Assembly: GCA_016929355.1 (NCBI GenBank)
Contig: JAFGJA010000652.1
Span: 1 to 32,666, forward strand
Reading direction: 5' to 3'
Length of the DNA stretch: 32,666 nt
Source of the DNA: Anaerolineae bacterium
Lineage (GTDB): Bacteria; Chloroflexota; Anaerolineae; Aggregatilineales; Aggregatilineaceae
Shown: piece by piece, positions 1-7,197 of the stretch
Layout: the number at the start of each line of letters is the position of its first letter
Position numbering within the stretch: the stretch's first letter is position 1
Notes under the pieces: model-generated
The model's database searches: none
The model's input: only the letters and a program-made list of their open reading frames with translations
Told to the model about the DNA's origin: nothing
Translations under genes and position numbers: made by a program

Positions 1-782
1 AGTTCCGGCCCGGCTTGCCACTGGTTCTGATCATCTGTCACCGGAACCCAATTGAGTTCCACCGCAAAAATGATAATCAAGACCGGTCCGACCACAATCG
101 CTGGCGTCGCCTGATTAAAGATGGCGAAAAACATCGCCGCATAATCAATAATCGTATTGTGATAGATGGCGGCCAATACGCCCAACGGAATGCCCAACGT
201 AAAGCCAAAAATGACCGCAAAAATGCCAACTTGCGCGGATACCCAGAGCCGGGATGTGATCTCGTCTTTCACCTGGACATTATGATCGCGGTTTTCCAGG
301 CTCAGCGAGGGGCCAAAATCGCCCTGGATTGCGCCCCAGATGTAATTGAAGAACTGCGAATCCAGCAGATCAATGCGAAACACGTCTTCCGTTTTTTCGA
401 TCAGGGAGCCGCCCGGCCCGCCCGATACCACTCGTGTTTCCGCGTGATACCCGGCGATCTGCCAATCATCACCATCAGGATAGTAGCCATCATTCCGGGT
501 ATTGAACACCACCGGCTTATTCAAGCCAAATTTTTGCTCAAGCTGGCGCACGACATATTCGGGCACTTGTTTATTCCCGGCATAGTCAAAGGGACCACCC
601 GGCATCAAGTGACTGAGGGTGAATGTCACCAGCATGATCGCAAACAAGACCGGAATCGCCGCCAGTAAGCGCCGGATCAAAAATTTGCCCATACCTGATC
701 CGCGCCTGCGCAGGGGTTGAGCAGCACGCCTACCGGAGAGTCGCCGTACCAGACCCTTTGATTTTTCGTTTTGCTCGCTCAT
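1..782 (-). CDS. Peptide/oligopeptide ABC transporter permease, DppB/OppB-like (C-terminus runs off the left edge)
   Basis: Minus-strand open frame from ATG at 782: MSEQNEKSKGLVRR...MGKFLIRRLLAAIPVLFAIMLVTFTLSHLMPGGPF...; later SAQVGIFAVIFGFTLGIPLGVLAAIYHNTIIDYAAMFFA, typical of BPD_transp_1 DppB-type permeases. Absent from the ORF track because it has no stop inside the window. Confidence 0.88.
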   Translation of the reverse strand, partial: MSEQNEKSKGLVRRLSGRRAAQPLRRRGSGMGKFLIRRLLAAIPVLFAIMLVTFTLSHLMPGGPFDYAGNKQVPEYVVRQLEQKFGLNKPVVFNTRNDGYYPDGDDWQIAGYHAETRVVSGGPGGSLIEKTEDVFRIDLLDSQFFNYIWGAIQGDFGPSLSLENRDHNVQVKDEITSRLWVSAQVGIFAVIFGFTLGIPLGVLAAIYHNTIIDYAAMFFAIFNQATPAIVVGPVLIIIFAVELNWVPVTDDQNQWQAGPE

Positions 783-788
783 CGGCCT

Positions 789-2501
789 TTACCTCTCGTC
801 ATCAGCCAGCACCAAATCTCTGCCCAACGCATAGCCACTGATCAGGCTGGTTTCTGTGGTGTCATAAGCGATCACCGGGCGCGATGTGCCGCTTGCATCT
901 TCTTCATACGTCACGATGGCAGCTTGCCCCTCACATTCGACAGTGAAATAGAAGATAAAGCGGTTACTGGTCCGGGCTTTGTCCAGCATAACGCCCGTAA
1001 CGCGCATTCCATCCGCGTACAAACAGCGCCCGGTATACAGCGTGTAATCGCCAATCGCTGACGCGCCGGTAATGTTTGCCGGAATCCGCGCGTATTGTAA
1101 TGCGGTGATTTCGTCGGTCATCACCGCTTTGCTGCTTGACTTGAACTGCACCAAATCCCCCGGCACATAGTCCAATGGACCTTGCAAATAGGTTTGTTCG
1201 ATCCAGCCCTGTTGGGATTCAGTGGTGAGACATGCGCCGGTATCGTCCGTTTCCGTGCAGCGTTCGCAGACGATTTCGTAATACACCTCGTCCCCCACGC
1301 CTTGATACGCTAACACATCTGCCGTGACCTGTGAGTCACACTGCCCAATGACGTTGTTATCTGCGCCCTGCAAAATCACCGGGCCGGGTTCGCCTGTCAG
1401 ATAAGCCGGGGGCGTATATTCCACAACCTGACGAGTTTCCGCCTCACCTTCGGCTGAGGTTTCATCGGCTGTCGTGGTATTGGCTTGATCATCTACGGTA
1501 TCCGCGTTTTCCTGATCATCAGTCAGCGCGACCTCACCCGCCGCGTCCGATGGTAATTCATCCGCAAAAACGAATTGTGCCGGCACATAGATGATCACGA
1601 AATCATCAGGCGCATAGGTTAGCGGGCCAATCAGATTAGCTTGCACAACCCACCCCGCCAGGTCGTCACATTGGACATTGTAGTAAGCGGTGTCCTCAAT
1701 GCGCTTGGCTTCGAGAATGTCAAGAACTGCCCCATCCGCACATTCGCCGCTCAGATTATCGTCTGTCGCGGGGGCGGGTTCACTCGCCAGCGCGACAGCA
1801 CTGCCACCATCAGCCGCCGCCAGCGCGCGATCATCAACTTTCACCTTCACTGGGCCAAATAAACTCTCGTTGCCCACATAGCCCTTATTGCCCGCCGGAC
1901 ATTCGATGAGGTAATACACTTCTTTGGCTCCGTCACCATCCGCATCAGCAACCTGAATGTTTTGCACATCCACCACCGTTTCCGGCAAACATTGCATGAA
2001 ACTGATCATCGGTTGGAACGTCGCCTGATCGAGCAATTGGAGCGGTTGGCCGGTTGCGGAAACGGTGAGCGCGAGGTCTTGCTGCTGGAACTTGAGCGGT
2101 CCCGCCAGCCGGTTCTCAGCCGCCCACCCCGCAGCCCCGGCACAATCGACCAAATAGTAGATGATGCCTTCTGCGCCTTCACCCACATATAAAATCGTGG
2201 CGGATGAGTTGCTTTCGCAGATCGCTTTGGAATTCAACAGATTGCTCGCCAGGGGTTCAGGATACAGCGTCATATTGAAGAAGGTAAACCCTTCCTCATG
2301 GGGAGCCAGCACGGTTTCCAATAACTCGAAGCGCGGATTGTCCACTGTGGGAATCTGGGTCGGAGTCGAATAAGGCGTTAACTCAAACACGCCGGGAACC
2401 TGCCCGGAATAGCAGGCCAGACTCGCCAGCATCAGACTGATAATCACCAGCATGAGCGCCCCTGAAACACGCATACCCGTTTTTCTCATGGTCAATGCCA
2501 C
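789..2501 (-). CDS. Secreted lipoprotein with about five Cys-containing SH3-like repeats
   Basis: 570 aa ORF. Signal peptide ending LASLAC (non-canonical lipobox). Repeats of the form C-x(20-28)-YY.V.C...GW/GY....L.GPL.Y. ATG at 2489 is a likely alternative start. About 6 nt from both neighbouring permease genes. Confidence 0.75.
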   Translation of the reverse strand: MALTMRKTGMRVSGALMLVIISLMLASLACYSGQVPGVFELTPYSTPTQIPTVDNPRFELLETVLAPHEEGFTFFNMTLYPEPLASNLLNSKAICESNSSATILYVGEGAEGIIYYLVDCAGAAGWAAENRLAGPLKFQQQDLALTVSATGQPLQLLDQATFQPMISFMQCLPETVVDVQNIQVADADGDGAKEVYYLIECPAGNKGYVGNESLFGPVKVKVDDRALAAADGGSAVALASEPAPATDDNLSGECADGAVLDILEAKRIEDTAYYNVQCDDLAGWVVQANLIGPLTYAPDDFVIIYVPAQFVFADELPSDAAGEVALTDDQENADTVDDQANTTTADETSAEGEAETRQVVEYTPPAYLTGEPGPVILQGADNNVIGQCDSQVTADVLAYQGVGDEVYYEIVCERCTETDDTGACLTTESQQGWIEQTYLQGPLDYVPGDLVQFKSSSKAVMTDEITALQYARIPANITGASAIGDYTLYTGRCLYADGMRVTGVMLDKARTSNRFIFYFTVECEGQAAIVTYEEDASGTSRPVIAYDTTETSLISGYALGRDLVLADDER

Positions 2502-2507
2502 TCCTGT

Positions 2508-3656
2508 TTAATTGCCGCGCATACGGGGATCGAGCGCATCGCGCAAACCATCACCCAGGAAATTGAACGATAACGTCGTAAGGACCAGCGCCGTACCAGG
2601 AACCAGCAGCAAATGGCGATTGGAGAACAGCCCCCCGCGATCCCGCACTTCACTGATCATCGATCCCCAACTGGGCGTACCGGGTTGGACGCCTAAGCCG
2701 ATGAAACTCAAGCCCGCTTCCAAAAAGATATAACCGGGGATCGCCATTGTTTCCAATACGATCAAGGGACCGAGAATATTGGGCAGCAAATGCACAAAGA
2801 TAATGCGCCGGTTGCTGGCTCCTACCGCGCGGGCTGCCTCGACAAATTCCTGTTCGCGGTAAGAAAGCACCATGCCGCGCGCCTGCCGCGCCATACCGAT
2901 CCAACCCAATGCGCCCAACGCAAAGAACAGGAACAACAAGCCGCCTAAATCTTTGTTGAGGTCTAACAGGAATCCGGCAATACCCTGCTGATCAGCATCT
3001 TGATAGGTGCGAGCCAATTCAGTGAAATACACCTGCAACAAAATGATAATGACAATGCCCGGCAGCCCGTACAGGAAATCAATAAACCGCATCATCAGGT
3101 TATCAATGCCACCGCCATAATACCCCGCAACAATGCCGTAGATCATGCCGATAATCATGCTGGTCATGGCCCCGATAAACCCCACCGCCAATGATACCTG
3201 TGCGCCATAAACGGTTTGCGTCAGCCAGTCTTTCCCGTCGCTGTCACCACCGAGTAGATAGCACCACTGTTCCTGGGTGGTATCAGGTTCGGGACGAAAA
3301 CAGTATTTGTTTTGCACCTGCACCAGCACATCCGATTCCAGCCAGCCGCACCAATAGGGATTGCTGTCCTGTCCATCCCGCGCGCAGAGGCCCGGATCAG
3401 GATAAGCATCTTGCGGCGTTTGATTCGCCGGGTTGACCGTATGACGCGCAGCCGCCCCGCCCCGCGCATCCAACAAACCGAGTTGGGTCCAAAGCCCGGC
3501 AGTTAAGGCAATGAACACGATGATGATCAACATCACCAGCGCGATCACTGCGGCTTTATTACGCTTGAACAAACGCCATGAATCGATCCAGGGACTAACG
3601 CCTTCATGATGTTCGTCTTCTAATGAAATCGGCTTTGCACCTTCCGCAACGGCCAT
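2508..3656 (-). CDS. Peptide ABC transporter permease, DppC/OppC-like
   Basis: 382 aa; SWRLFKRNKAAVIALVMLIIIVFIAL N-terminus and EAARAVGASNRRIIFVHLLPNILGPLIV EAA loop; C-terminal NFLGDGLRDALDPRMRGN. Confidence 0.92.
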   Translation of the reverse strand: MAVAEGAKPISLEDEHHEGVSPWIDSWRLFKRNKAAVIALVMLIIIVFIALTAGLWTQLGLLDARGGAAARHTVNPANQTPQDAYPDPGLCARDGQDSNPYWCGWLESDVLVQVQNKYCFRPEPDTTQEQWCYLLGGDSDGKDWLTQTVYGAQVSLAVGFIGAMTSMIIGMIYGIVAGYYGGGIDNLMMRFIDFLYGLPGIVIIILLQVYFTELARTYQDADQQGIAGFLLDLNKDLGGLLFLFFALGALGWIGMARQARGMVLSYREQEFVEAARAVGASNRRIIFVHLLPNILGPLIVLETMAIPGYIFLEAGLSFIGLGVQPGTPSWGSMISEVRDRGGLFSNRHLLLVPGTALVLTTLSFNFLGDGLRDALDPRMRGN

Positions 3657-3718
3657 ATTTCATATCTCCCTATCACGGTTTATGATTCACTGTAGCTCAA
3701 TCTTAATGAAAGAAAAGG

Positions 3719-3754
3719 AAAAGGGCGAACTAGAGTTTCTAATCCGCCCCTTTT
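3719..3754 (-). terminator. Rho-independent terminator downstream of oppF-like gene
   Basis: Minus strand AAAAGGGGCGGATTAG-AAACT-CTAGTTCGCCCTTTT followed by CCTTTTCTTT: about 15 bp stem with one bulged G. Confidence 0.7.
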
Positions 3755-3789
3755 AGGTTTAATTTTTGCTGCGAGCTAGCGGAGGTGAG

Positions 3790-4830
3790 CTAGACGCGGT
3801 GGCATGCCACCCAATGTTCGGGCAATACTTCGACCAATTCGGGGTCTTGCTCGAAGCAAACGTCAACCGACACCGGACATCGGGTATTGAAGTTACATCC
3901 ATGAGGAGGATTGATCGGGCTAGGCACATCACCCTTCAAAATGATACGCTGCCGTTTTTCCTCCACCTTAGGATCGGGCACGGGCACAGCCGACAGGAGC
4001 GCCTGCGTATAGGGATGCAACGGATTGGTGTAGAGTTCTTCACTCTCCGCAATCTCAACAATTTTGCCCAGGTACATCACGGCCACACGGTCACAAAGGT
4101 GGCGAACCATGCTCAAGTCGTGCGCAATGAACAGGTAGGTCAGGCCGAGGTCTTGCTGCAACTGCTGAAGCAGGTTTACGACCTGCGCCTGAATCGACAC
4201 ATCCAGCGCCGAAATCGGCTCGTCAGCAACAATAAATTTGGGATTCAAAGCCAGCGAACGGGCCAAACCAATACGCTGCCGTTGCCCACCGGAAAATTCG
4301 TGAGGATAGCGGCGAACAAAATAGGGATTCAAACCGACCAGTTCGAGCAGTTCCGCCACTCGTTCCTCACGTTCGCGCTTGGTCCCAATACCATGCACGA
4401 CCAACGGTTCCGCCACAATACGCCCCACTGACATACGCGGGTTCAAGGAGGCGTAGGGGTCCTGGAAGACCATCTGCATCCGGCGGCGCATCCGGCGTAG
4501 CTGCTCACCTTTCAAGGTAGTGAGTTCTTGCCCTTCGAATGTGACACTGCCGTCAGTCGCGCGGTAAAGTTGAAGGATCGTGCGGCCAGTGGTGGATTTA
4601 CCACAACCCGATTCACCCACGAGGCCCAGCGTTTCACCTTCGTAAATGTGGAAACTCACACCATCAACGGCTTTCACAGCCGCCACTTCGCGCTGAAAGA
4701 CGATCCCGGATTTGATGGGAAAATACTTTTTGAGGTTTTTCACCTCGACCAACACGCGCTTATCGCCCGATTGGAACAAATTTTTTACTTCGTCTGGTTG
4801 TGTTTGAACATTAGGTGTAGTGCTGCTCAT
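3790..4830 (-). CDS. Peptide ABC transporter ATP-binding protein, OppF/DppF-like
   Basis: ORF track 3790..4872; start more likely the ATG at 4830 ([11 protein letters not shown]...) preceded by GGAGGGCGGTT. Walker [10 protein letters not shown], signature [19 protein letters not shown], Walker B FIVADEP, oligo_HPY C-terminus. Confidence 0.93.
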   Translation of the reverse strand: MSSTTPNVQTQPDEVKNLFQSGDKRVLVEVKNLKKYFPIKSGIVFQREVAAVKAVDGVSFHIYEGETLGLVGESGCGKSTTGRTILQLYRATDGSVTFEGQELTTLKGEQLRRMRRRMQMVFQDPYASLNPRMSVGRIVAEPLVVHGIGTKREREERVAELLELVGLNPYFVRRYPHEFSGGQRQRIGLARSLALNPKFIVADEPISALDVSIQAQVVNLLQQLQQDLGLTYLFIAHDLSMVRHLCDRVAVMYLGKIVEIAESEELYTNPLHPYTQALLSAVPVPDPKVEEKRQRIILKGDVPSPINPPHGCNFNTRCPVSVDVCFEQDPELVEVLPEHWVACHRV

Positions 4831-5809
4831 AACCGCCCTCCGCTTCAAGAACATTGACCCAACAGGCTGCAATATGATCTGATGCTGAATCCGGCATAAC
4901 TTCTAGCACCGGATTCTCTTCGGTACAACGATCTATGCGGAATGGGCAGCGCGGTGCAAAAGGACACCCCTTCGGCAAAAAGCGCATATCAGGCGGTGTG
5001 CCTTCAATCGAAAAGAGCGCTTGTTTTTTCTGATCCAGACGGGGCAGTGATCCTAATAAGCCAAGTGTATAAGGATGGCGCGGATCGCCATAGACATCTT
5101 TCGCCGAGCCGCGTTCGACAATATACCCGGCATACATCACTTGCACGTTGTCAGCCAAACCAGCCACAACACCCAGGTCATGCGAAATCCAGATCATCGC
5201 CATCCCGATTTTGTCACGCAGACGGCGCACGAGGTCCAAAATTTGCGCTTGAATCGTTACATCGAGCGCAGTGGTCGGTTCGTCAGCGATCAACAACTGG
5301 GGATTACAGGATAAGCCCATAGCAATCATGGCACGCTGGCGCATCCCGCCGGAAAATTGGTGCGGGTAGTCATCCAAACGCTCTCTCGCCGAGGGAATAC
5401 CAACCATTGCGAGAAGTTCGGCAGCGCGTGTGCGCGCTTGCTCATTATCCATTCCCAAATGTAATTTGAGCGCTTCGGTAATCTGACGACCAACCGTGAG
5501 CACCGGGTTAAGCGAGGTCATGGGGTCCTGGAAGACCATCGCAATCTCAGCGCCGCGCACCAAACGTTGTTGATTTTTGTTCAGCTTAAGCAGGTCGCGT
5601 CCTCTGAACACAACTTCACCCGACGCAATTTCACCGGGGGGTTGGGGAATCAAGCCCATAATTGAGAGCGCGTGAACGCTCTTGCCACAACCGCTTTCTC
5701 CTACGACGCCAAGAGTTTCACCTTCTTGCAATGCGTAAGAGATGCCGTTGACTGCATGGACTGTTCCCTCTTCAGTATGAAAACGGGTGGTGAGGTTTTT
5801 CACCTCCAT
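4811..5809 (-). CDS. Peptide ABC transporter ATP-binding protein, OppD/DppD-like
   Basis: ORF track 4811..5887; start more likely ATG 5809 ([15 protein letters not shown]...). Walker [40 protein letters not shown]. Overlaps the next gene by about 20 nt. Confidence 0.93.
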   Translation of the reverse strand: MEVKNLTTRFHTEEGTVHAVNGISYALQEGETLGVVGESGCGKSVHALSIMGLIPQPPGEIASGEVVFRGRDLLKLNKNQQRLVRGAEIAMVFQDPMTSLNPVLTVGRQITEALKLHLGMDNEQARTRAAELLAMVGIPSARERLDDYPHQFSGGMRQRAMIAMGLSCNPQLLIADEPTTALDVTIQAQILDLVRRLRDKIGMAMIWISHDLGVVAGLADNVQVMYAGYIVERGSAKDVYGDPRHPYTLGLLGSLPRLDQKKQALFSIEGTPPDMRFLPKGCPFAPRCPFRIDRCTEENPVLEVMPDSASDHIAACWVNVLEAEGGYEQHYT

Positions 5810-6140
5810 TAAAACAGTCAAGAGTCTTTCTCTCCTTTTGTCGCCCCTATGACATGATCCCAGTGCGACGATAACAATAGATGCCATCCAAAAACTTTTG
5901 CGGAATTCTAAGTTAATTTCCGGCTGGCAGCAAACTTTTTATAATAACCGGGCAATTTTACCCATAAGTGAGCAATAATCAAAATGATGATTCAGTCGCA
6001 ATGCCTTGCTACACGTTGTTGTACGTTGTCACACGCTATAGTGTATCGTGCGATTATTTGCCGGACATGGTTATCTTCTACATATGCTTATCCCGAAACC
6101 GATCATTTGGTTCAAATTTGCGCAAAATTGGGTCAGGGGC

Positions 6141-6169
6141 TTGACAATCATCTGGGGCGCGGCTAGAAT
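6141..6169 (+). promoter_or_regulatory. Sigma70-type promoter TTGACA-17 nt-TAGAAT
   Basis: TTGACA at 6141-6146, TAGAAT at 6164-6169, 17 nt spacer; about 30 nt upstream of the T-box Stem I. Confidence 0.75.
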
Positions 6170-6403
6170 GTTGGCACTTAACAATTGAATGTCTGTGCCA
6201 ACAGCTATAAATGGAAGTAGTAAGTCATCATCGCAGCGAATCAGGGATAGTGCAAGCCTGATATTTATGCCCCCGATGAGCATAGCAGACTGAACTCGTC
6301 CAGGAGCTGCGCGGTTGACTGTACGATTAGCGTCAAGGTCGTATCCAGATCGCGCCGGATGCGCCCGTTATGCGTCATGAGTGGATGGCACGCCACACAA
6401 CAA

Positions 6404-6477
6404 GGGCCCATAGCTCAGTTTGGGAGAGCGCCACAATGGCATTGTGGAGGTCAAGGGTTCGAGCCCCTTTGGGTCCA
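6404..6477 (+). tRNA. tRNA-Ala(GGC)
   Basis: Full cloverleaf: acceptor GGGCCCA/TGGGTCC, D-arm GCTC/GAGC, anticodon arm CCACA-ATGGCAT-TGTGG (anticodon GGC), T-arm AAGGG-TTCGAGC-CCCTT, discriminator A. Contains G3:U70 and A32-U38. CCA not encoded. Confidence 0.95.
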
Positions 6478-6528
6478 CTCTTCGTTTTTAAGGTTACATA
6501 TTGCCATCAACCAGGGTGGTACCGCGGA

Positions 6529-6564
6529 GTCCTCTTCGTCCCTGAGACGAATGAGGGCTTTTTT
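6529..6564 (+). terminator. T-box intrinsic terminator
   Basis: GTCCTCTTCGTC-CCTGA-GACGAATGAGGGC then TTTTTT; about 12 bp with one bulge. The competing antiterminator pairs CAGGG (6512-6516) with CCCTG (6540-6544). Confidence 0.85.
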
Positions 6565-6694
6565 GTTTTTGGGCGATTTTACGTAATTCAATTGCTTTTT
6601 TCATGTTCTTTTTAGGTTGTTTTCTGTGTTTTGGTGTACAGTTTATATTAGGATGTGATGTATTGTAGAAACTGACAACGAAGGGAAACGATTG

Positions 6695-6841
6695 ATGGCT
6701 GACAAAAAACGACACGCACTCACTGATCGACTTCGGGAATTACTCGATAACCTTAAGGAAGTGCTTGGTCCACGCCAGCCTGTACCGGCTCCCATCCCGG
6801 TTCCAACCCGCGACGACCCGTATCGCCATATGCGTCGTTAG
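6695..6841 (+). CDS. Small hypothetical protein (48 aa)
   Basis: MADKKRHALTDRLRELLDNLKEVLGPRQPVPAPIPVPTRDDPYRHMRR*; GAAGGGAAACG upstream. Below the ORF-track length cutoff. Confidence 0.6.
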   Translation: MADKKRHALTDRLRELLDNLKEVLGPRQPVPAPIPVPTRDDPYRHMRR

Positions 6842-6958
6842 TCGCTAACGAACCGGCTTTCCTCCACAATTTAATGTCATCAGTGGTGGACAAGCGGGAA
6901 TCCGGTCCAGCGTACACTTGGGCCAGTTCGCCGCGTGTCCCTGCCTGTCTTCTGAGAC

Positions 6959-7003
6959 TAGCCCAGGTATCCGGCGAATGTGCCGGTAACGTGGGCTATT
7001 TTT
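6959..7003 (+). terminator. Intrinsic terminator/attenuator between the sORF and leuS
   Basis: TAGCCCA...CCGGC-GAATGT-GCCGG...TGGGCTA followed by TTTTTATT. Confidence 0.7.
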
Positions 7004-7024
7004 ATTGTGGGAAAGGAACAACTG

Positions 7025-7093
7025 ATGTCAGTATCAGCCACTAATGAATTAAGGATTATCTCCCTTCTCGCGGGCCGCCCATGCCGCGCCTGA
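7025..7093 (+). CDS. Possible 22-aa leader peptide upstream of leuS
   Basis: MSVSATNELRIISLLAGRPCRA*, preceded by GGGAAAGGAACAACTG. Confidence 0.35.
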   Translation: MSVSATNELRIISLLAGRPCRA

Positions 7094-7197
7094 GCAAGCG
7101 TGCGCGTGCGGGACTGGCAAACATATCCAGTTTGTGGACAATCAAACGGCAATTCATGTGCCGCTAACCTTTTCATGACTATACAACAACAAGTGGA

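Larger units (their letters stand above)
6199..6570 (+). ncRNA. T-box riboswitch leader (candidate Leu specifier CUC) interrupted by a tRNA gene
   Basis: AGUA motif 6216-6219; paired AGUC/GACU and UCAUCG/CGAUGA; AGCGA then hairpin AUCAGG-GAUAGUGCAAG-CCUGAU (6240-6262); GAA 6292 then CUC 6295-6297; Stem IIA/B-like CCCGUUAUGCGUCAUGAGUGG (about 6363-6385); T-box AGGGUGGUACCGCGG 6513-6527; terminator 6529-6564. Confidence 0.85.

Noticed and set aside
15-668. Plus-strand 217-aa ORF
   Set aside because: Antisense shadow of the DppB-like permease on the minus strand; His/Arg/Ile-rich non-protein-like composition.
3766-4431. Plus-strand 221-aa ORF
   Set aside because: Antisense to the OppF-like ATPase, which has all ABC motifs.
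6955-6978. AGCCCAGGTATCCGGCG resembles a cobalamin-riboswitch B12 box (AGCCAGGAGACCNGCC), with GGGAATCCGGT upstream
   Set aside because: The conserved GCCACTG core and expected element order are missing, and leuS is not a B12 target. Best explained as the 5' arm of the terminator.
6886-7045. Open frame from a GTG through the second leader (VDKRESGPAYTWASSPRV...)
   Set aside because: No RBS, runs through an intrinsic terminator hairpin, composition not protein-like.
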